From: Mesorhabditis belari
Lineage: Eukaryota; Nematoda; Chromadorea; Rhabditida; Rhabditidae
Reading direction: 5' to 3'
Length of the DNA stretch: 64,000 bases
NCBI GenBank assembly: GCA_958450365.1
Contig: CAUEEP010000898.1
Location: 640,001 to 704,000, forward strand
The notes under the pieces: generated by a model
The model's database searches: none
Told to the model about the DNA's origin: nothing
What the model saw: the letters and a program-made list of their open reading frames with translations, nothing else
Shown: in pieces, positions 12,847 to 25,139 of the stretch
Position numbering within the stretch: position 1 is the first letter of the stretch
How the letters are laid out: each line of letters starts with the position of its first letter
Translations under genes and position numbers: made by a program

Positions 12847-13364
12847 AGCCTGTAAATTAATGTTTTTAACTGTGTAAAAAATTTGGCAAAACCCCAATAA
12901 AGGGTAAAAGTTTGCCTAAAATAAAAATTCTCAGCCGATGTGTGATCGGAGTGGCTGGGGGTACGGTGGATAGGGCAAGGGATAGGATGGATAGAGAAAA
13001 GGGCAGTTGGGCTATCTAAAGGGGGGCTATCTTTGTTTTGTTTTGGGGTAAAGGGGCTATCTTTGTTTTGTTTGGTCTTTGTCTTTGTTATGGTTTTTGT
13101 AGAGGAAATACACATTCTTGATTAGAATTTCAATAATCTATTTCATAATCCCTACAGATTTTTAAGACTACTGAAACTTTACTCTAAAAATGTTACCTAA
13201 AAGACTTGAAAATAAGTAGGCTTGTATACTTTTTTGATCATTGGATCATTGAATTATTCTTGCTCCTTTTAAAACTGATTAATAAGATAGAACATTTTAT
13301 TATCATCAAGCACCCGAATAATTGGCAAAGCAAAATAACAAAGGACTAATCTTGATGTTTTTTT
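12847..13364. other. Spacer upstream of LMF, no gene seen
   Basis: At about 520 bp it is longer than the roughly 100 bp typical of Caenorhabditis operon spacers. It contains a TTTGTTTTG-rich low-complexity patch near 13020-13090. No exon was supported. Confidence 0.4.
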
Positions 13365-13976
13365 TTACTTCCATCGTCCTTTCAAAGCTTTATACGATCG
13401 TCGAATGCAACGAATCATTTGGAAGACACAAACACAAAACAAGAAGAATGATGATAACTTCTGGGGGATTGGCTGAAATTGTTTTCTATGATATTTTAGG
13501 AAACAGGTAGAGCTCTGTAGACTAGCTCAATTTTCTATTATAGTTTGCTTTTTGTTCTCACGCACCAGTATTTGATAGAGTTGATCGATGAGGACAAGAG
13601 TGGTAATTAGAGCTCCAAACATTCCTCTCTTTCTCACATCTTTGTATGAGACTCTTTGAAAGACCTAAACTTCTGTATTGGATATTTTTCAAAGATTTCT
13701 TCACCTCAGCAATCATTGTGAAGAGCAAAAAGATGATCAAAAATGTGGAAACGTGATGTTCGGAGATGAAAGAATACGTGACAAAAGACCATCTAAAAGG
13801 AAGTTTTTTGCCAGATTGATTAGCTTGAAAGTTTTCGCAACTTACACAAGAATTTGTGCCAATCGAAACGCCAACACATATGCTTGATCTTTCCTCATGA
13901 TCGTCCTTTCCACAAATTGCATTGGATCCTCTCTTCTTGAGAGCTTTCGACTGTTTTCTTGAGCTGCTGAACCCAT
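13365..13976 (-). CDS. Unrecognised 141-aa membrane protein
   Basis: Four exons (13976-13846, 13792-13705, 13664-13566, 13472-13365) sum to 426 nt, 141 residues, with consistent phases and GT/AG ends. The N-terminus MGSAAQENSRKLSRREDP is polar. Three hydrophobic stretches follow: VSTFLIIFLLFTMIAE, MFGALITTLVLIDQL, and SSFFLFCVCVF. The protein ends in a basic tail, RRSYKALKGRWK, likely cytosolic. There is no clear cleavable signal peptide, so it looks like a small polytopic protein of an internal or plasma membrane. Its stop lies 528 bp upstream of the LMF start on the same strand, which may or may not imply shared control. I recognise no family. Confidence 0.75.
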
Positions 13977-14711
13977 TCTAAAATGAAAGATTTTAGAAAA
14001 ATTCTTAAAGAATTAAGAAAACATGAACAAACTGTTGAACGGGGAGATTTTGAAAAAGTCATTAATTTTTTTCGGTGAAATGCTCTTTTGCCGGTTGGGT
14101 TGATTGAATGGTAAGTGATTGGAGAAATTGAAGAGAAAAAGATGGGGAGATTTTTTGGGATTGGGATTGCTTTCTCTTTTGATAGAAACAGAAAGAGATA
14201 ACACCATTGAAGGGGCAATCATTCGAAGGCTAGAGTTTCCTCCAAGATGAAAGATTCGACTTCTACTAGTTTCAGTAGATTAGTTCAGTAGATCAGTAAA
14301 TCTACTGGTTTCAGTAGATTACTTCCAATCTTCCAATCATTTTCACTTGTTACTAAATTTGTAACTCTAGGAATAGTTTTGACATGGTAAAAAGTTGTCT
14401 TATGTTTGATTTATGAATAAAGTTTTCAATATTGCCACTTTGTGTATTGGATTCAATTCTTTCACAAAGAAAAAAGGAAAAAGGGAAAAAGAAAAAAGAA
14501 AAAAGAAAAAGTTTCTCTTTCTTTCTAAAAAGTGAAAAAAAGAAAAACACGAGGTCAGGGTTTTCATAAAAGAACATAAAAAAACGAGAGAGGAAAAGCA
14601 CTGAGAAAGACTGAGAAAGACTGAGAAAGGCACTCTTTAGAAAGAACTGACAAGAGCTGTGGACCAATAAAGTTGCGATACTTTTTATAACAAGTAAATG
14701 ACAAAACTTTA
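13977..14711. other. Intergenic with low-complexity patches
   Basis: No gene was found. Around 14265-14325 the word TCAGTAGAT recurs on the plus strand in an irregular cluster. About 14460-14620 is purine-rich (runs of GAAAAAG, then repeated CTGAGAAAGA), which makes spurious long open frames on the minus strand. Confidence 0.5.
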
Positions 14712-16002
14712 TCAAGCTGAAGGTTTCTTTTTGCACACAAATCTTGCAGCTAATTGAACAGTTGGTCGATACATCCATCCTTTATTACAAGTCACATCAT
14801 TCATCACCTGAAGCTGTCTGTTATCTAAAACTCATTAAATGATACCGTATAATCATAATTAGTGGTAGCTTCAAGTACAGGCAATCCAATGTAATCAACG
14901 AAAGTGTTATCCGTCCACGCATACAATTCACTCTGTTTGTAATAGGAGAGACCGATCCACGCTTGACCATAACTTTAACAGAATGATTGGATGAAATGTT
15001 AATGTCAAAAACTTGCACGGATCACCATTACCAGCTGTTGTCAGACTTGCCAAATTGTAAGTCGAAGCAAGACCTATAATCTATAATCATAGTCACTAAT
15101 CATTCTCTTACCATACACAATATCGTCTTCATCTTGACTATGAATCGATACAAGATGCGCATTCTTTTCCATACATTCTCCCTCAGCTTGTGTGAAGTTG
15201 AAAAGATCCCAATGTTGACCATCAGTCGCTGTGAAATTCTGATTTTAAAAGTCTATTGTTACTAAAGATATATCAAACCTTGAGGTAATAGCAGAAGTTT
15301 GTGTCCACAGAATAGAGCCAATCAAGATCACAAGGGGCATCTACACACGATCAGTTCTCATGATCAGACTCTCTTACCGTTATCCTGTTTTCCACACACA
15401 TACGGCATCAACTGGGTACAATTCACCGTTTGCCACAAAGCTGTTCTTGGATCAATCGCTGTGCAAGCATATCCATTATTTGGCTCTCCTAGATGATCAA
15501 TTTTGATTCACCAACCACACCAACCAAATCACCAACCACTCTTCCATTTTGTGTACCGCAATGGTGTCCCATCCGAGTACGCCCATTCACCATTCGACAT
15601 TTTCTCCACTCCAATCAAAGTTAATCGACCGTTCACAACTGTAATCCATGAATTGAATTGAATTCATGGATTTTTTAATCCTTACATGTCATTGACTCTA
15701 CAGCCACCGCCGCATTCATGAAAGCATCAGTGATTTTGACGAGACTTGCTGCTTTTGTTTGACAATCACGAAGGGCTTGTAGATGGGCAAGATCTGAATT
15801 GCATAGTTTCTAAAACTTGAAAATCTACAATCGAAACTGACATAGCATTTGATTTGAGTAGAGTTTAAGGCTGCAAACCTGCAGTACTCATTTGAATGCA
15901 TGTGTTCTCTTCGGGTATCTCGATCCATCCATCCAAACAAGTGCTTGCAATAAGTTGGATAAAGATTTGAAGCAAAATTAAAATTTGAATACTTTCCTTC
16001 AT
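14712..16002 (-). CDS. Secreted protein with two C-type lectin domains (CLEC)
   Basis: Nine exons (16002-15879, 15793-15686, 15638-15540, 15488-15378, 15340-15279, 15238-15112, 15073-15013, 14972-14846, 14807-14712) sum to 915 nt, 304 aa. A signal peptide (MKESIQILILLQIFIQLIAS) is followed by CTLD1: CLDGWIEIPEENTC, CQTKAASLVKI, LTLIGVEK, WAYSDGTPL, CTQLMPYVCG. CTLD2 follows: CDLDWLYSVDTNFCYYL, CMEKNAHLVSIHS, YGQAWIGLSYY, YAWTDNTFVDY, VTCNKGWMYR, RFVCKK. The WIGL motif is intact in CTLD2 and replaced by LIGV in CTLD1. The EPN/QPD-type calcium motifs are not evident, so calcium-dependent sugar binding is uncertain (CTLD1 has EPNNG after an exon boundary). Such two-CTLD secreted lectins are numerous in nematodes and many are intestinal or immune-responsive; this role is inference. 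Two introns use slightly unusual ends (donor GTTTTT, acceptor TTAAAG) chosen to keep the CTLD frame. Confidence 0.88.
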
Positions 16003-17171
16003 CTTTTAGAATAAGAAAAGAAGGAAAACGCAACGAAATCGATAGTGACGCCTTATCAGCTATTTTTTGCAAATGCCGTTTCAAATTATTGACTTGTGAT
16101 TTGTTAAAATGTTAAATGCACAACTAAATCAGGCGATTTTTTATCTATCAACAATTCATCGATCAATTGAAAAGAGCTTTTGATGGTTTCTCAGAAAGAA
16201 GCTCCTTCTTTTTAACTTTTGGTGACTCGCCGAGTGGAAAACTTTCGAACTGTATACAGCCAACTCCAGTTAAAAACTAAAAGAAACATAGAACTAAATC
16301 TAAATCGAACTTGAGAATGATTAAAACAATCTTTTTAAAACATGAGCGGGATGTAAAAGTTTTGAAGTAAATGTTTACATTACAGTTAAAATTGGAACAA
16401 AGTTTGCTTTTATTTAACTAAGTCAATGATCAAGTTATGAAACAAATGTTTGGATCTGAAAATAAACTAAATTTAAAGATTAAAAAAGTGTGTGTGGCGA
16501 ATTGCCACTGCTCCGCAGTTAGTCAAAAATTCAATACACAAGTTAAAATTCAACGCTGATGGATCAACTACCGTAATCAGTCACTAGACGATATTCAGCT
16601 GTCCGTTTGTTGTAGCTTGTATACTTAAAAAACTCGTTATTTAAGCTTTGCTTTTGAGTGAGTTTTGTTCTCCTTTTTTTCACATGCAAGTGTTGAATTA
16701 ATTGTGATAGTGCCAGGTTGCTACAGTTTGAGCGAAGTTGCCCTAATAAGGGAAAGTTGGATAAATTGTGTGTTTTCAAGAAGACCACTATTGAACCACA
16801 CCGAGACACGGTCTCACAAGAAATTATATAGATCAAAACATCAACATATATTTCTTACAGTGTGAGACTCTTTGGTTTTCCCTCGTTTTTATGACCATTA
16901 AATGTTATTCTGAAAGAGTGAAAACGTTCCCGCTTTGAATTAAATGCAATGAAAAGGCAAAAATTCGGCTTGGCTGACTGCGAGGGACTGTCTTTTATCT
17001 AAAAAATTACTTGCTTAGCGTTTTTCATAAACTTTGGCGCTTTTGTGTATTCAGCTTTATTCATTTCAGAGAAATTTTAGTGCGGCAAGTTTGGCCTAGC
17101 ATTTTAGCTTACCATTGATTCAAATATTGACTTCACTATGAAAAGCTTTAGATTATCAAGTTTTGAATGTA

Positions 17172-17868
17172 TTAGATTGGAAGGAAAGTTCTCGGAAAAA
17201 GTTTGACTGGAATTTCTTAAAAACGAATCCACCAATTCAAGAACATTTTATTCTATTATTTACAAGTCGACTCCAAGAAATTACTCGTAAAAAAATGAGT
17301 GCAGCTTTCCCTTAAAATTTTTGAGATTTTTGAAAATTGGCTTTGGCTTATTATTTTCCGGCTTAAATCCAGCTTAATTTTCCCAGAAACGATTCTTTAT
17401 GAGTCAAAGCTAGCATAAATGAGCAATACGCTCTATAGTCTCTTTTTTTTGATCAACAGAGAAGCTGTATTTTCAAAAAATAATTTTTTAGTGTCATCTC
17501 CTTGACACTGAGTGTTTGCACAGGTCATTCTGTAAAGTTAAAGCATTAGATAAAATTTGCTTTAATCGCAAAATTTCCCTATTTTAAGTACTTCGTTTTA
17601 GGTTTTAAATTGAACCCATTGCCTATCAATTAACCCATTAAAAACTTGTCTAAAGGCTGGTCACTCAAAAAGTGACCAAGTGACTTCAGCTGAAGAAAGC
17701 TCTTATTTTTTTTACCTGAAGCCCACTCTGATTTTTGTTTATCAAAAACTTTTTGAAATATAGTGAAGTTTATGGGAAGAATTCATGGGATCTGGGAAGA
17801 ATTCATGGCTTAGTTTTTGACAAATCACCGTGCAAACTTTTCCCGAGAATTTCTTTTCCAACCTAATA
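17172..17868. mobile_element. Inverted-repeat element, mariner-like ends
   Basis: The left end TTAGATTGGAAGGAAAGTTC and the reverse complement of the right end, TTAGGTTGGAAAAGAAATTC, match over about 45 bases with some differences, and TA flanks are present. The ends resemble mariner/Tc1-group termini (TTAGGTTGG). The interior has no transposase frame, so it is a non-autonomous element. The exact ends are approximate by a few bases. Confidence 0.65.
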
Positions 17869-18330
17869 ATTTATAACCTTTCAATAATTTGTTTAATTCA
17901 ATAATTCAAAGAACTCAAGTGTTAGCTTTAGAAGTAATTTTTCAGAAGTAATTTGACTTTCCTAATTCACTCATTAATCAATATCTCAGGTCATAACTGA
18001 TACAGCATTTTCTTATCATTTCGAGACGATTCTCCGAATATTTTGCATCACAATATCTTCCCCCTTTGCCCTTTCTCTTATCTGTTATACGACCCTCCAG
18101 CCCATTAATGCGAATAATCCAAAGTTGTTTTTAACAATGAAAATAATTCATTTAAACCATCCGTATCTTTCCTTTTATTCTGTCTGCTGTTAGAACGGCC
18201 GTTCTTGTTCAGGCTATTATAGCCAACTGCACGGTTCTGAAATTTTCAATAGCTTTTGTCTTGTTGTCTCCCTTTGAACTACAAATACGCATCAACTAAA
18301 ACTTTATTTCTCCTATAATTTTCATTTTCA

Positions 18331-18337
18331 TTTTCAG
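18331..18337 (+). promoter_or_regulatory. Trans-splice acceptor at lipid-binding protein start
   Basis: TTTTCAG directly abuts the ATG at 18338, after a pyrimidine-rich run. No upstream cis exon was found, so a spliced leader is the probable 5' partner. Confidence 0.5.
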
Positions 18338-21300
18338 ATGGAAATCCCCGATCATTTCTTGAATAAAAGTTTCGTCGAAGTTCGTCAAGAGAATGTAGAC
18401 GAATTCTTCGCGTTAAGAGGTTTTTTTCTGAAAGATTTTCCTCTCTTTTTTCTCATTATCTCTTTGATAATGACGATAGATTGTTGATATTTTTGAATAG
18501 GCCACAAATCGAAAACTTTGTACTCTTCGATGTCTGCTCAAGTCTTTCATTTCTATATTTTGCTAACTGTTTGTTGGCAAAAAGCCCAATTTCTTGAAGT
18601 AGTCTAGAAAAGGGATTAAACATTGACCAACACTTGCAAAATCATTCAAATTTTTCATTCACTTTCCAAAATTCATTAAGCCTTGGGAAGCACAAAGAAG
18701 TTCGATCATGAGGACGGGAAATGGGGATGGAGGGGATGGAGGGGATGGAGGGGATGGAGGGGATGGGGGAGGGGTTGAGCTGGGTGAAATGTGATCTCGT
18801 GGGATCACCTGAAATAGAAAATGCGCACAAATCTCAAGGCCAAAAAAAATAGATTCAAGTGCATCCCCAATTCCCACTAATCCATCCTTGTTTACAAACC
18901 GACACAAAGAACGTTTTCTCACGAGAAAAACCATTTTTTTTGTACCATAGATGATAAGTGGGCTCCTTTGAAAGCAAAAATTAAAAAGTTCCACTCATTT
19001 TTTGTCGGAGAAATCGCTGGGGAAATAACTACCAGAGAAATGGGATAACTTAGCCAAATTGAGTGAGGTTTGATATTTTGAGAGCAAAGTAACAGAAGAT
19101 TCTGTGCATTTCATGTGCGATTTCCCCCAAATCAGATCGGAAGCCGAAATTGAAAACAAGTTAGTCTATGAGGGGTGTAAAGTGTTATAGTTTATATTTC
19201 TCTCTCTAATAGCATCTTACCTAGTCCAACTCTCAGCCACCCCTACTTTTAGGGAGTCCGACCTGCCCACGTCACGTGTGGTCTGGTTCGGCGCGGCGCG
19301 GAAGTGCATGTGGTGGGGCTCGGGGTGGCTAATGCCGTACCGGCGCTTTGTACCAAATAGCCAGCGACTCTGTGCCAAGCATGTGCCATTGGGAAGGGGA
19401 ACAGATTAACGACGAGAGGGGGAAAGGGCCCTCTGATGGAAAAGCCCTGCGCCAGACGGCGAGCGATTACGCGGCCGTACAAAGAACACCTCACTTTACA
19501 CGCGGGTTTTTGTTCTGAAAATGATGCCCAGATGAGATTTAAAGCTAAAAAATTATATCCGGGGGTTTTTGGGGTCGGGAAATCAATTGGCGGGGTTCGT
19601 TTGTTGTATCTCCAAACAAAATATCTAATTTGTGCTGATCTTGAGCCATTTTTCCTGTATCTTGGCTACAAATAATTATCGCGGGTGTATAACCCATAAG
19701 AAGTTATTCTTTGATAGAGTTTTTGTTTGCAAAGTGGGCAAAACAAGTAGGTGTTAGCGGCCTTTTCACCCCATGGCCTTTTCACCACCACTTCATATGA
19801 TAATTTGTCATTTGTCTCGTAAAATGTCGGCCATAAGAAGCACAAGTACCCTTCAATTTGTGATTGGTCTGATGAAGTAGGCTTAAAGTCCCCAAAATTC
19901 CAATCTCACTCTTCTGAAATCTTATTTGTGTTTAACATTTTCATATTCCAGGTGTCCCATGGCTCATTCGAAAGTTGATCGTGGGAAAAATGAAAAATGG
20001 ACGCTTTCATTTGACAAAAAATGATGGAGGCGTATGTACAACAAATTTTTTTTTGGTTTTCAAAGATCACCAAGCTTCACTTCTCAATTTTTCCCGTTTT
20101 GTTTACAATTTACAATTGCCAGATATCCGACTCCAAAGTCTTGAGAGAATTCAAACGCTTTTTAGCCTAAATCGACTGAATTTTCTTGTAATTTTCTTGA
20201 ATTGAATGCTTTTTAAAGTGTTCTGAAAATCCAGATTCTCAGTGAGAATTCTCAAAAATTCATTAAGCCTTTTGAAGCACAAAGAAGTTCGATCATGAGG
20301 ATGGGAAATGGGGATGGAGGGGATGGAGGGGATGGAGAGGATGGGTGATGGAGGGGATGGATGGGATGGAGGGGATGGGGAGGGGTTGAGCTGTGAGATT
20401 CTCAAAAAAGATTTCAACCGTTTAAAACTTCGAAGAACATTTCAGAAATACCATGTGAAGATCGGTGATCCAAGCAAGAATCTCGAGTATGACTTTGAGT
20501 TGGACAAAACTTTCAAAGCTACAGGATATGATGGAAAACAACATGAGGTTCTTTTTCATATTAAACTTCCACTCCAAAAATCCCTCAATTTCACTTTTTC
20601 CTTCCCAGCTTTCTCCAGAGTATTTTCGACAAGAAAAATTCAACTTAATCCCTCCAAATTTTTCCTTTATTTTGTCAAATTCCCTCACAATCCGGGAATA
20701 CTTTCAAAGAGTATCGGAAGCAAAATTTTTTTTTTGTTTGCTGATGGAAACAAAAATCATTGTAATCCCCCGGATTTTGCTCATCGGAATTTGAAATTCT
20801 TGAGAAATCAAGTCATCCAGAAAGATTCGAGAAGATCAGCTATCTTTTATCGTCAACAATATGGCTGATGTAGGGATAACAGAGATTGGAAGGGGAAGGA
20901 AGAAAAAGTAGGCTGTAGTTGGGGAGGTGGCTCTCAGAGTATAGTATTAGGCTGTCCAGAAAGTTGTTCAGAATCTCTAAACGGAACCGCCAGATATACA
21001 AAACGCTCTTTTATCTCTTTTAGCTCTTTTATCTTTTTTTTCTAACAAAAAATTATGTAATAATCAGCTTTTAAATGAAGATTATCTGGAGTAGAAAAAA
21101 TTATTTCAAGGAATCAATTTTTATGAGTATTTTCAATCAAAAGCTGATTTCAAAAGAAATAAAAGGCCTTTAGACTTGAAATTGTTTGCAAAATGCAAAA
21201 AAAAGTCACTTGAGAATTTGAAGAAATACATGGTGTTTTGATCAATTCCTAGTCAAAAGAACGTGAAAAACATCAAATTTGACTCGGTACTAAAGCTCAA

Positions 21301-24022
21301 TCATTTCTTTCATCAAAACTTCCCAAAATAAAAAGTTGGACCGCTGTTTTTATTTTAAGATATTGATCTGATCTTTAATTTTAACGATGCAAACGTTTGG
21401 TAACTGGTTGAAATTTGGTTGAGAAATTGGGGTAAAGCGAAAAGACTTTCTGGACAGACTTTTCACTTCACCCAGTGACAAAGCACAGTAGTAGAGCAGT
21501 AAAAAAAACCCATAACTGAATTGTTTTTGCTGCCTTTGAATGGCTTTAATCCCTAAATCCATTCTATATGGATCAGTCTGTCAATCCGAACACTTTTCCA
21601 GGAATTGTTGCAGAGTTTTCGTCGAGTTGTTACAAGTATTAGAGCTTTCCGTTATCATCATTTCCAGCTCTCCGTTACTATCCAGAAAAGATTTAAAGTA
21701 CTTCATGGAAAGATTTATGCTACTTTTTGTGCCCCTTTTTCCTAATGCATATTAGAAAAATGTTTTCGTTTTGAACATCATCTGTTTTTCAAGAACAATT
21801 TGCTCTCTGCATACCAGGAAATCCCTTATTGACTTACAAAAATAATAGCGAAATGTTTCTCCTTGATTTTTTCAATGTTTACTAAATGTCCATTCGACAA
21901 TCAAAATGATCAGTGTACTTGAATATTTTCCCTCAAAAATCTCATGAAATCTTCCTCGAATATTTGTTGTCGAGAATGGTCGCTAGAGGTCATTTGAGGA
22001 TAAGCGCTTTTTCCACAAAAACCCTGTTCCTTTCAATTTGTTTTTATTAGAAACAAAAATTTTTCAAATCTTTGATGGAACATACACAGATTATCGTGAT
22101 TTTTGTTGTTTAAAATGAAAAAATACGTTTTTTTAAATTTAAGTTTTCAATTTCGAAGATAATCCGGTTGATGTGAAATTAGCATAGGTTTCCAGAGTTG
22201 TGGGTATAAGAAGGGCTTCGAATTTCACCCGAAAAGTGAAGACTTATAATGAAAAAGGTTTTCAGATCACTTTCTCGATGGAAGATGGAAAATTGAGAGA
22301 GAAACATTTGAATCTTGAAAGAAAAGATTCGGGAGAAGATGTTTTCTTTTATGATTTGAGAAATAATGGGGTTTTATATTCGGTGAGTTTATTTTCCTTT
22401 AATAATATTAATAATATAATATTTTCCTAGACCTTTAATAATATAATATTCTCCTTTTCCTTTAATATCCCATTTTATTTAAATAAATGAACTATGAAAG
22501 TTAATCTTTTGATACTATAAAGAATCAGTTTCCCCAAATCTGTCTTCATATTTCAGCCATCAAGTACTTCATTTATTTATCTCTGTTTTGAGAGGCTCAA
22601 AATGGATAAACTCTTAATGTCTTTACTCGATTAAGATTAGAAGAAAGATTATAGGAATGCACGACGAAAAAAGACAACAAAACGATCACATGGAAGAGGG
22701 AATTTGAACAACGATAAGAAGAAAATAGAAAGAAAATTTGATGTGGAATTGTTAGGTTTTTGTTTGGGTCATAAATCTGTTTTAAAGGCTAATGAACTGA
22801 ACACTCAGTTAACAATGAACTGATGTTAACAATGGTCAATGAACTGAACACTTAGTTAACACAAGCTAACAATAAGTTGGGAAACATTTAGTTGAAGAAA
22901 TTTGAAGATTTTAACCCCTACAACATCGGCTACAGTACCAAGGTTTTGATTTTTTCTTTGCCTTTCACACCTTTCTGCCCCATTTGATTTCTTCCCCAAT
23001 TCGTTCAGTGATGGCTACAGATTTAAGTGTAGTGGGAAAAATAAGGGTATTCTTGGGGGATAATTGGATGAAGAGAATCGCACTTAATTCGATTTCTAAT
23101 TCGATTTCAATCCAATTTAAAGCGGGGGTTTCTTCACGGTTTTCAAAATTTCAGATTCACGTCAAAATCTCCTTATCTTGAAGAGCATCACGAGTTGACA
23201 AGAAAAAAAGGGGAAATCCCTATTCATCTGATTGGAGAAATGAATGAAATTGGGAAAAACTGTACTTGAACTATAAACGAGTATGAGAGAGGAAGTTTGA
23301 GGAAACAGGTTGCGGGGAACGTTTGAAGTTTTTTCTGGAGAAAAGGAAACCCAATGGACAGTCTGACTATGAGGGTTTAGTTTGGGATTGCGGTGGTTGA
23401 GGGGTCTGAAGGGAGAAGTGAGAGATTGTAGTCGTGTTGTCAAAAACTTTAGTCATCAAACTTGTTTCAAACAAACTGGCTAGACTTGTTTACGGCAGTT
23501 TCGGTCCGGTCGGAATTTTGATTTCAGTTCGTCTCATATCAAGAACTCCAAACTAACAATAAGTTGATCTTTTTACTTGGATCGATAGGGTAGCTTCGGT
23601 TTAGACTGAACTCTCGGATTGAGCGGCGAATGAGGACTTGATATTTGATAACTACTAGGCTGTCCAGAAAGTCTTTTCATTCCTTTTCATACTTCCGTTT
23701 AAAACCAACAAATGCACGAATTGAACTACGACTGTTTCATTAGAAAGCGCAATTATTTTTCCGCAAACTAACATTAAACAATTGAACAAGAAACACTTTT
23801 TATTTAAAGCAAACCATAGGTTAATTGGTGTATCTGTGATTTTTCAGCGAAAGTAGAAAAAGAAAAGACTTTCTGGACAGCCTAATAGTGTGAAGTTGTT
23901 TCCAGAATAATCTTTCGAAGTTGCGACCGGTTATGCAACATATCAGAGGCCATCTCATCGTCTGGAACCAAAAATCACAGACAAATCCCACAATATTTGT
24001 GGATCGTTTTAGATACCAATAG
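18338..24022 (+). CDS. Intracellular lipid-binding (FABP/LBP) family protein
   Basis: Five exons, 18338-18419, 19952-20031, 20446-20547, 22266-22382 and 23906-24022, join in frame to 165 aa. It starts MEIPDHFLNKSFVEVRQ, then NVDEFFALRGVPWLIRKL, the helix-turn-helix lid of fatty-acid-binding proteins. Beta-strand segments follow: YHVKIGD, YDFELDKTFKATGYDGKQHE (the classic LGEEFEATTxDG region), ITFSMEDGKLREKH, and a final HLIVWNQ...TIFVDRFRYQ resembling the last strands that end in a basic cluster. Vertebrate FABPs have about 130-135 residues, so this one is long, mainly between strands after residue 120. No signal peptide is seen, so it should be cytosolic or nuclear. Introns are long (0.4-1.7 kb) and packed with repeats, unlike neighbouring genes. 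The last exon is the least certain; it was chosen for phase, acceptor and strand pattern. Confidence 0.75.
18718..18782 (+). repeat. G-rich minisatellite, copy 1 (LBP intron 1)
   Basis: About five tandem copies of the 10-mer GGATGGAGGG lie on the plus strand, ending in GGGGGAGGGGTTGAGCTG. The runs of four or more G could form a G-quadruplex. The 50 bases upstream (ATTCATTAAGCCTT...GATCATGAGGA) are shared with copy 2. Confidence 0.85.
19240..19510. other. GC-rich island inside LBP intron 1
   Basis: This stretch is far richer in G+C than everything around it and rich in CpG (for example GGCGCGGCGCGG near 19290 and CGGCGAGCGATTACGCGGCC near 19460). A minus-strand frame stays open from 19494 to 19249 but resembles no protein I know. 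It is most simply an inserted foreign or mobile segment; no terminal repeats were identified. Confidence 0.5.
20300..20396 (+). repeat. G-rich minisatellite, copy 2 (LBP intron 2)
   Basis: Imperfect tandem GGATGGAGGG units with the variants GGAGAGGATGGG and GGGTGATGG end in GGGGAGGGGTTGAGCTG. Flanking sequence matches copy 1 at 18718. It ends 50 bp before LBP exon 3. Confidence 0.85.
20948..21458. mobile_element. Inverted-repeat element, TAGGCTGTCCAGAAAGT family
   Basis: The left end TTAGGCTGTCCAGAAAGT and the right end ACTTTCTGGACAG are inverted. The same terminus occurs at 23656 and 23884. No transposase is seen. It lies in LBP intron 3. Confidence 0.65.
23656..23884. mobile_element. 229-bp inverted-repeat element (MITE), LBP intron 4
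   Basis: Clean inverted ends: TAGGCTGTCCAGAAAGTCTT at the left and its complement AAGACTTTCTGGACAGCCTA at the right, next to TA. Inside are segments (CATACTTCCGTTTAAAACC and AACACTTTTTATTTAAAGC) shared with the larger elements near 34, 38.7 and 45.6 kb. It ends 21 bp before the last LBP exon. Confidence 0.8.
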
Positions 24023-25139
24023 ACGTCATTTCAAGCATTCCCTGGTTTCATTTATAACCTCTCAAAAAGATCTGTCAATCCGAAGGTTGAAATATTTTTT
24101 GTTCGTACTTTGTACTAACTCAAGACCTTTTCCGAAAATCAAATTTTCTTATTGTCGGTTTGGCTGTTTTCTGGGAAATTGAATGATTTCAAATTGTTTC
24201 AATTTGAAACTCTTATTGAATAAAATTTCTCTTATTATGAGAATCTGTGCTCTAATCTCTGCTAGTCTCATAAAGTGATGAAAAATGAAAAAAACAACAT
24301 TCAAAAAAACCATCCAAACACCAGAAAAACTAGATTTTTTTTAATAAAATGTATTCTCTATTAATATCTTTTGTTTACTGAAGACAAAGAAAGTAATTAA
24401 TTGTTTGGATTCGTTTCAGATTATCTTTTTTGTTCCTTTTTTTTCATCAACCTACTACGGTATGTAAAAAAAAATGAAAAGATCGGTGCTGGAGAGGAGA
24501 AAGGAAGAAAAAAGAATGATATTTTGTGAGGATTATCATTTGAGAGAAAAATGGGAAGATTTTAGAAGGGATTTGATATGAAAAGAAGAAAAAAAGAAAG
24601 GAAAAGAAGGAGGGGTATAAATATGGGAAGATCGGTGAAGAACGATCCTTTTTGGAGGGGAGAATAGACAAGCGACTTCAGATCATCTTCCCCATAACCT
24701 TTTCGATAATACGGTAAGGTTTTCGAACTTTTCCCGTCTTTTAAATACTGTAAGTCTTATTCAGAACTTTCCTTAAAATATTCAACTCTTACATCAAGCT
24801 TTGTCAACTTGGCATCAAGCTCAAGAAAAAAAGTACCAGCCATTAGAGCACTAGAGCAGAAGCACTTCTCTGATAGAATGTTCGAAAGATTAATTTTTAC
24901 CTTATAGCACTTTCTTTAAGTAATAAAGTACTTTAAGTAATGCGAAAAAGGTCAGTAACTAGATAAACATCTTGTTAGCATGAGGTATTTACCATATACA
25001 AAAGAACAGTGTCCGTCAGTCAATCTTTCTCTCAGGCGTCTTTACGCCAAAAAGACTTAAATCTTTTAAAAATCTTTAAAAATCTATCTTTTAAAGTCTG
25101 AAAATATAAGATAGTTATGCTATTTAAAAGAAGGAGTTA

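Larger units (their letters stand above)
16003..18337. other. Intergenic with one inverted-repeat element
   Basis: No exon was supported between the divergently transcribed lectin and lipid-binding protein genes. The region should hold both promoters. The only structured feature recognised is the inverted-repeat element at about 17172-17868. Confidence 0.5.

Noticed and set aside
14353..14778. 141-codon minus-strand frame, Phe/Ser-rich
   Set aside because: It arises from a purine-rich tract on the plus strand and overlaps the last lectin exon in another frame.
19249..19494. Protein gene in the GC-rich island
   Set aside because: The 81-codon frame is a consequence of high GC content; no splice sites, start context or homology recognised.
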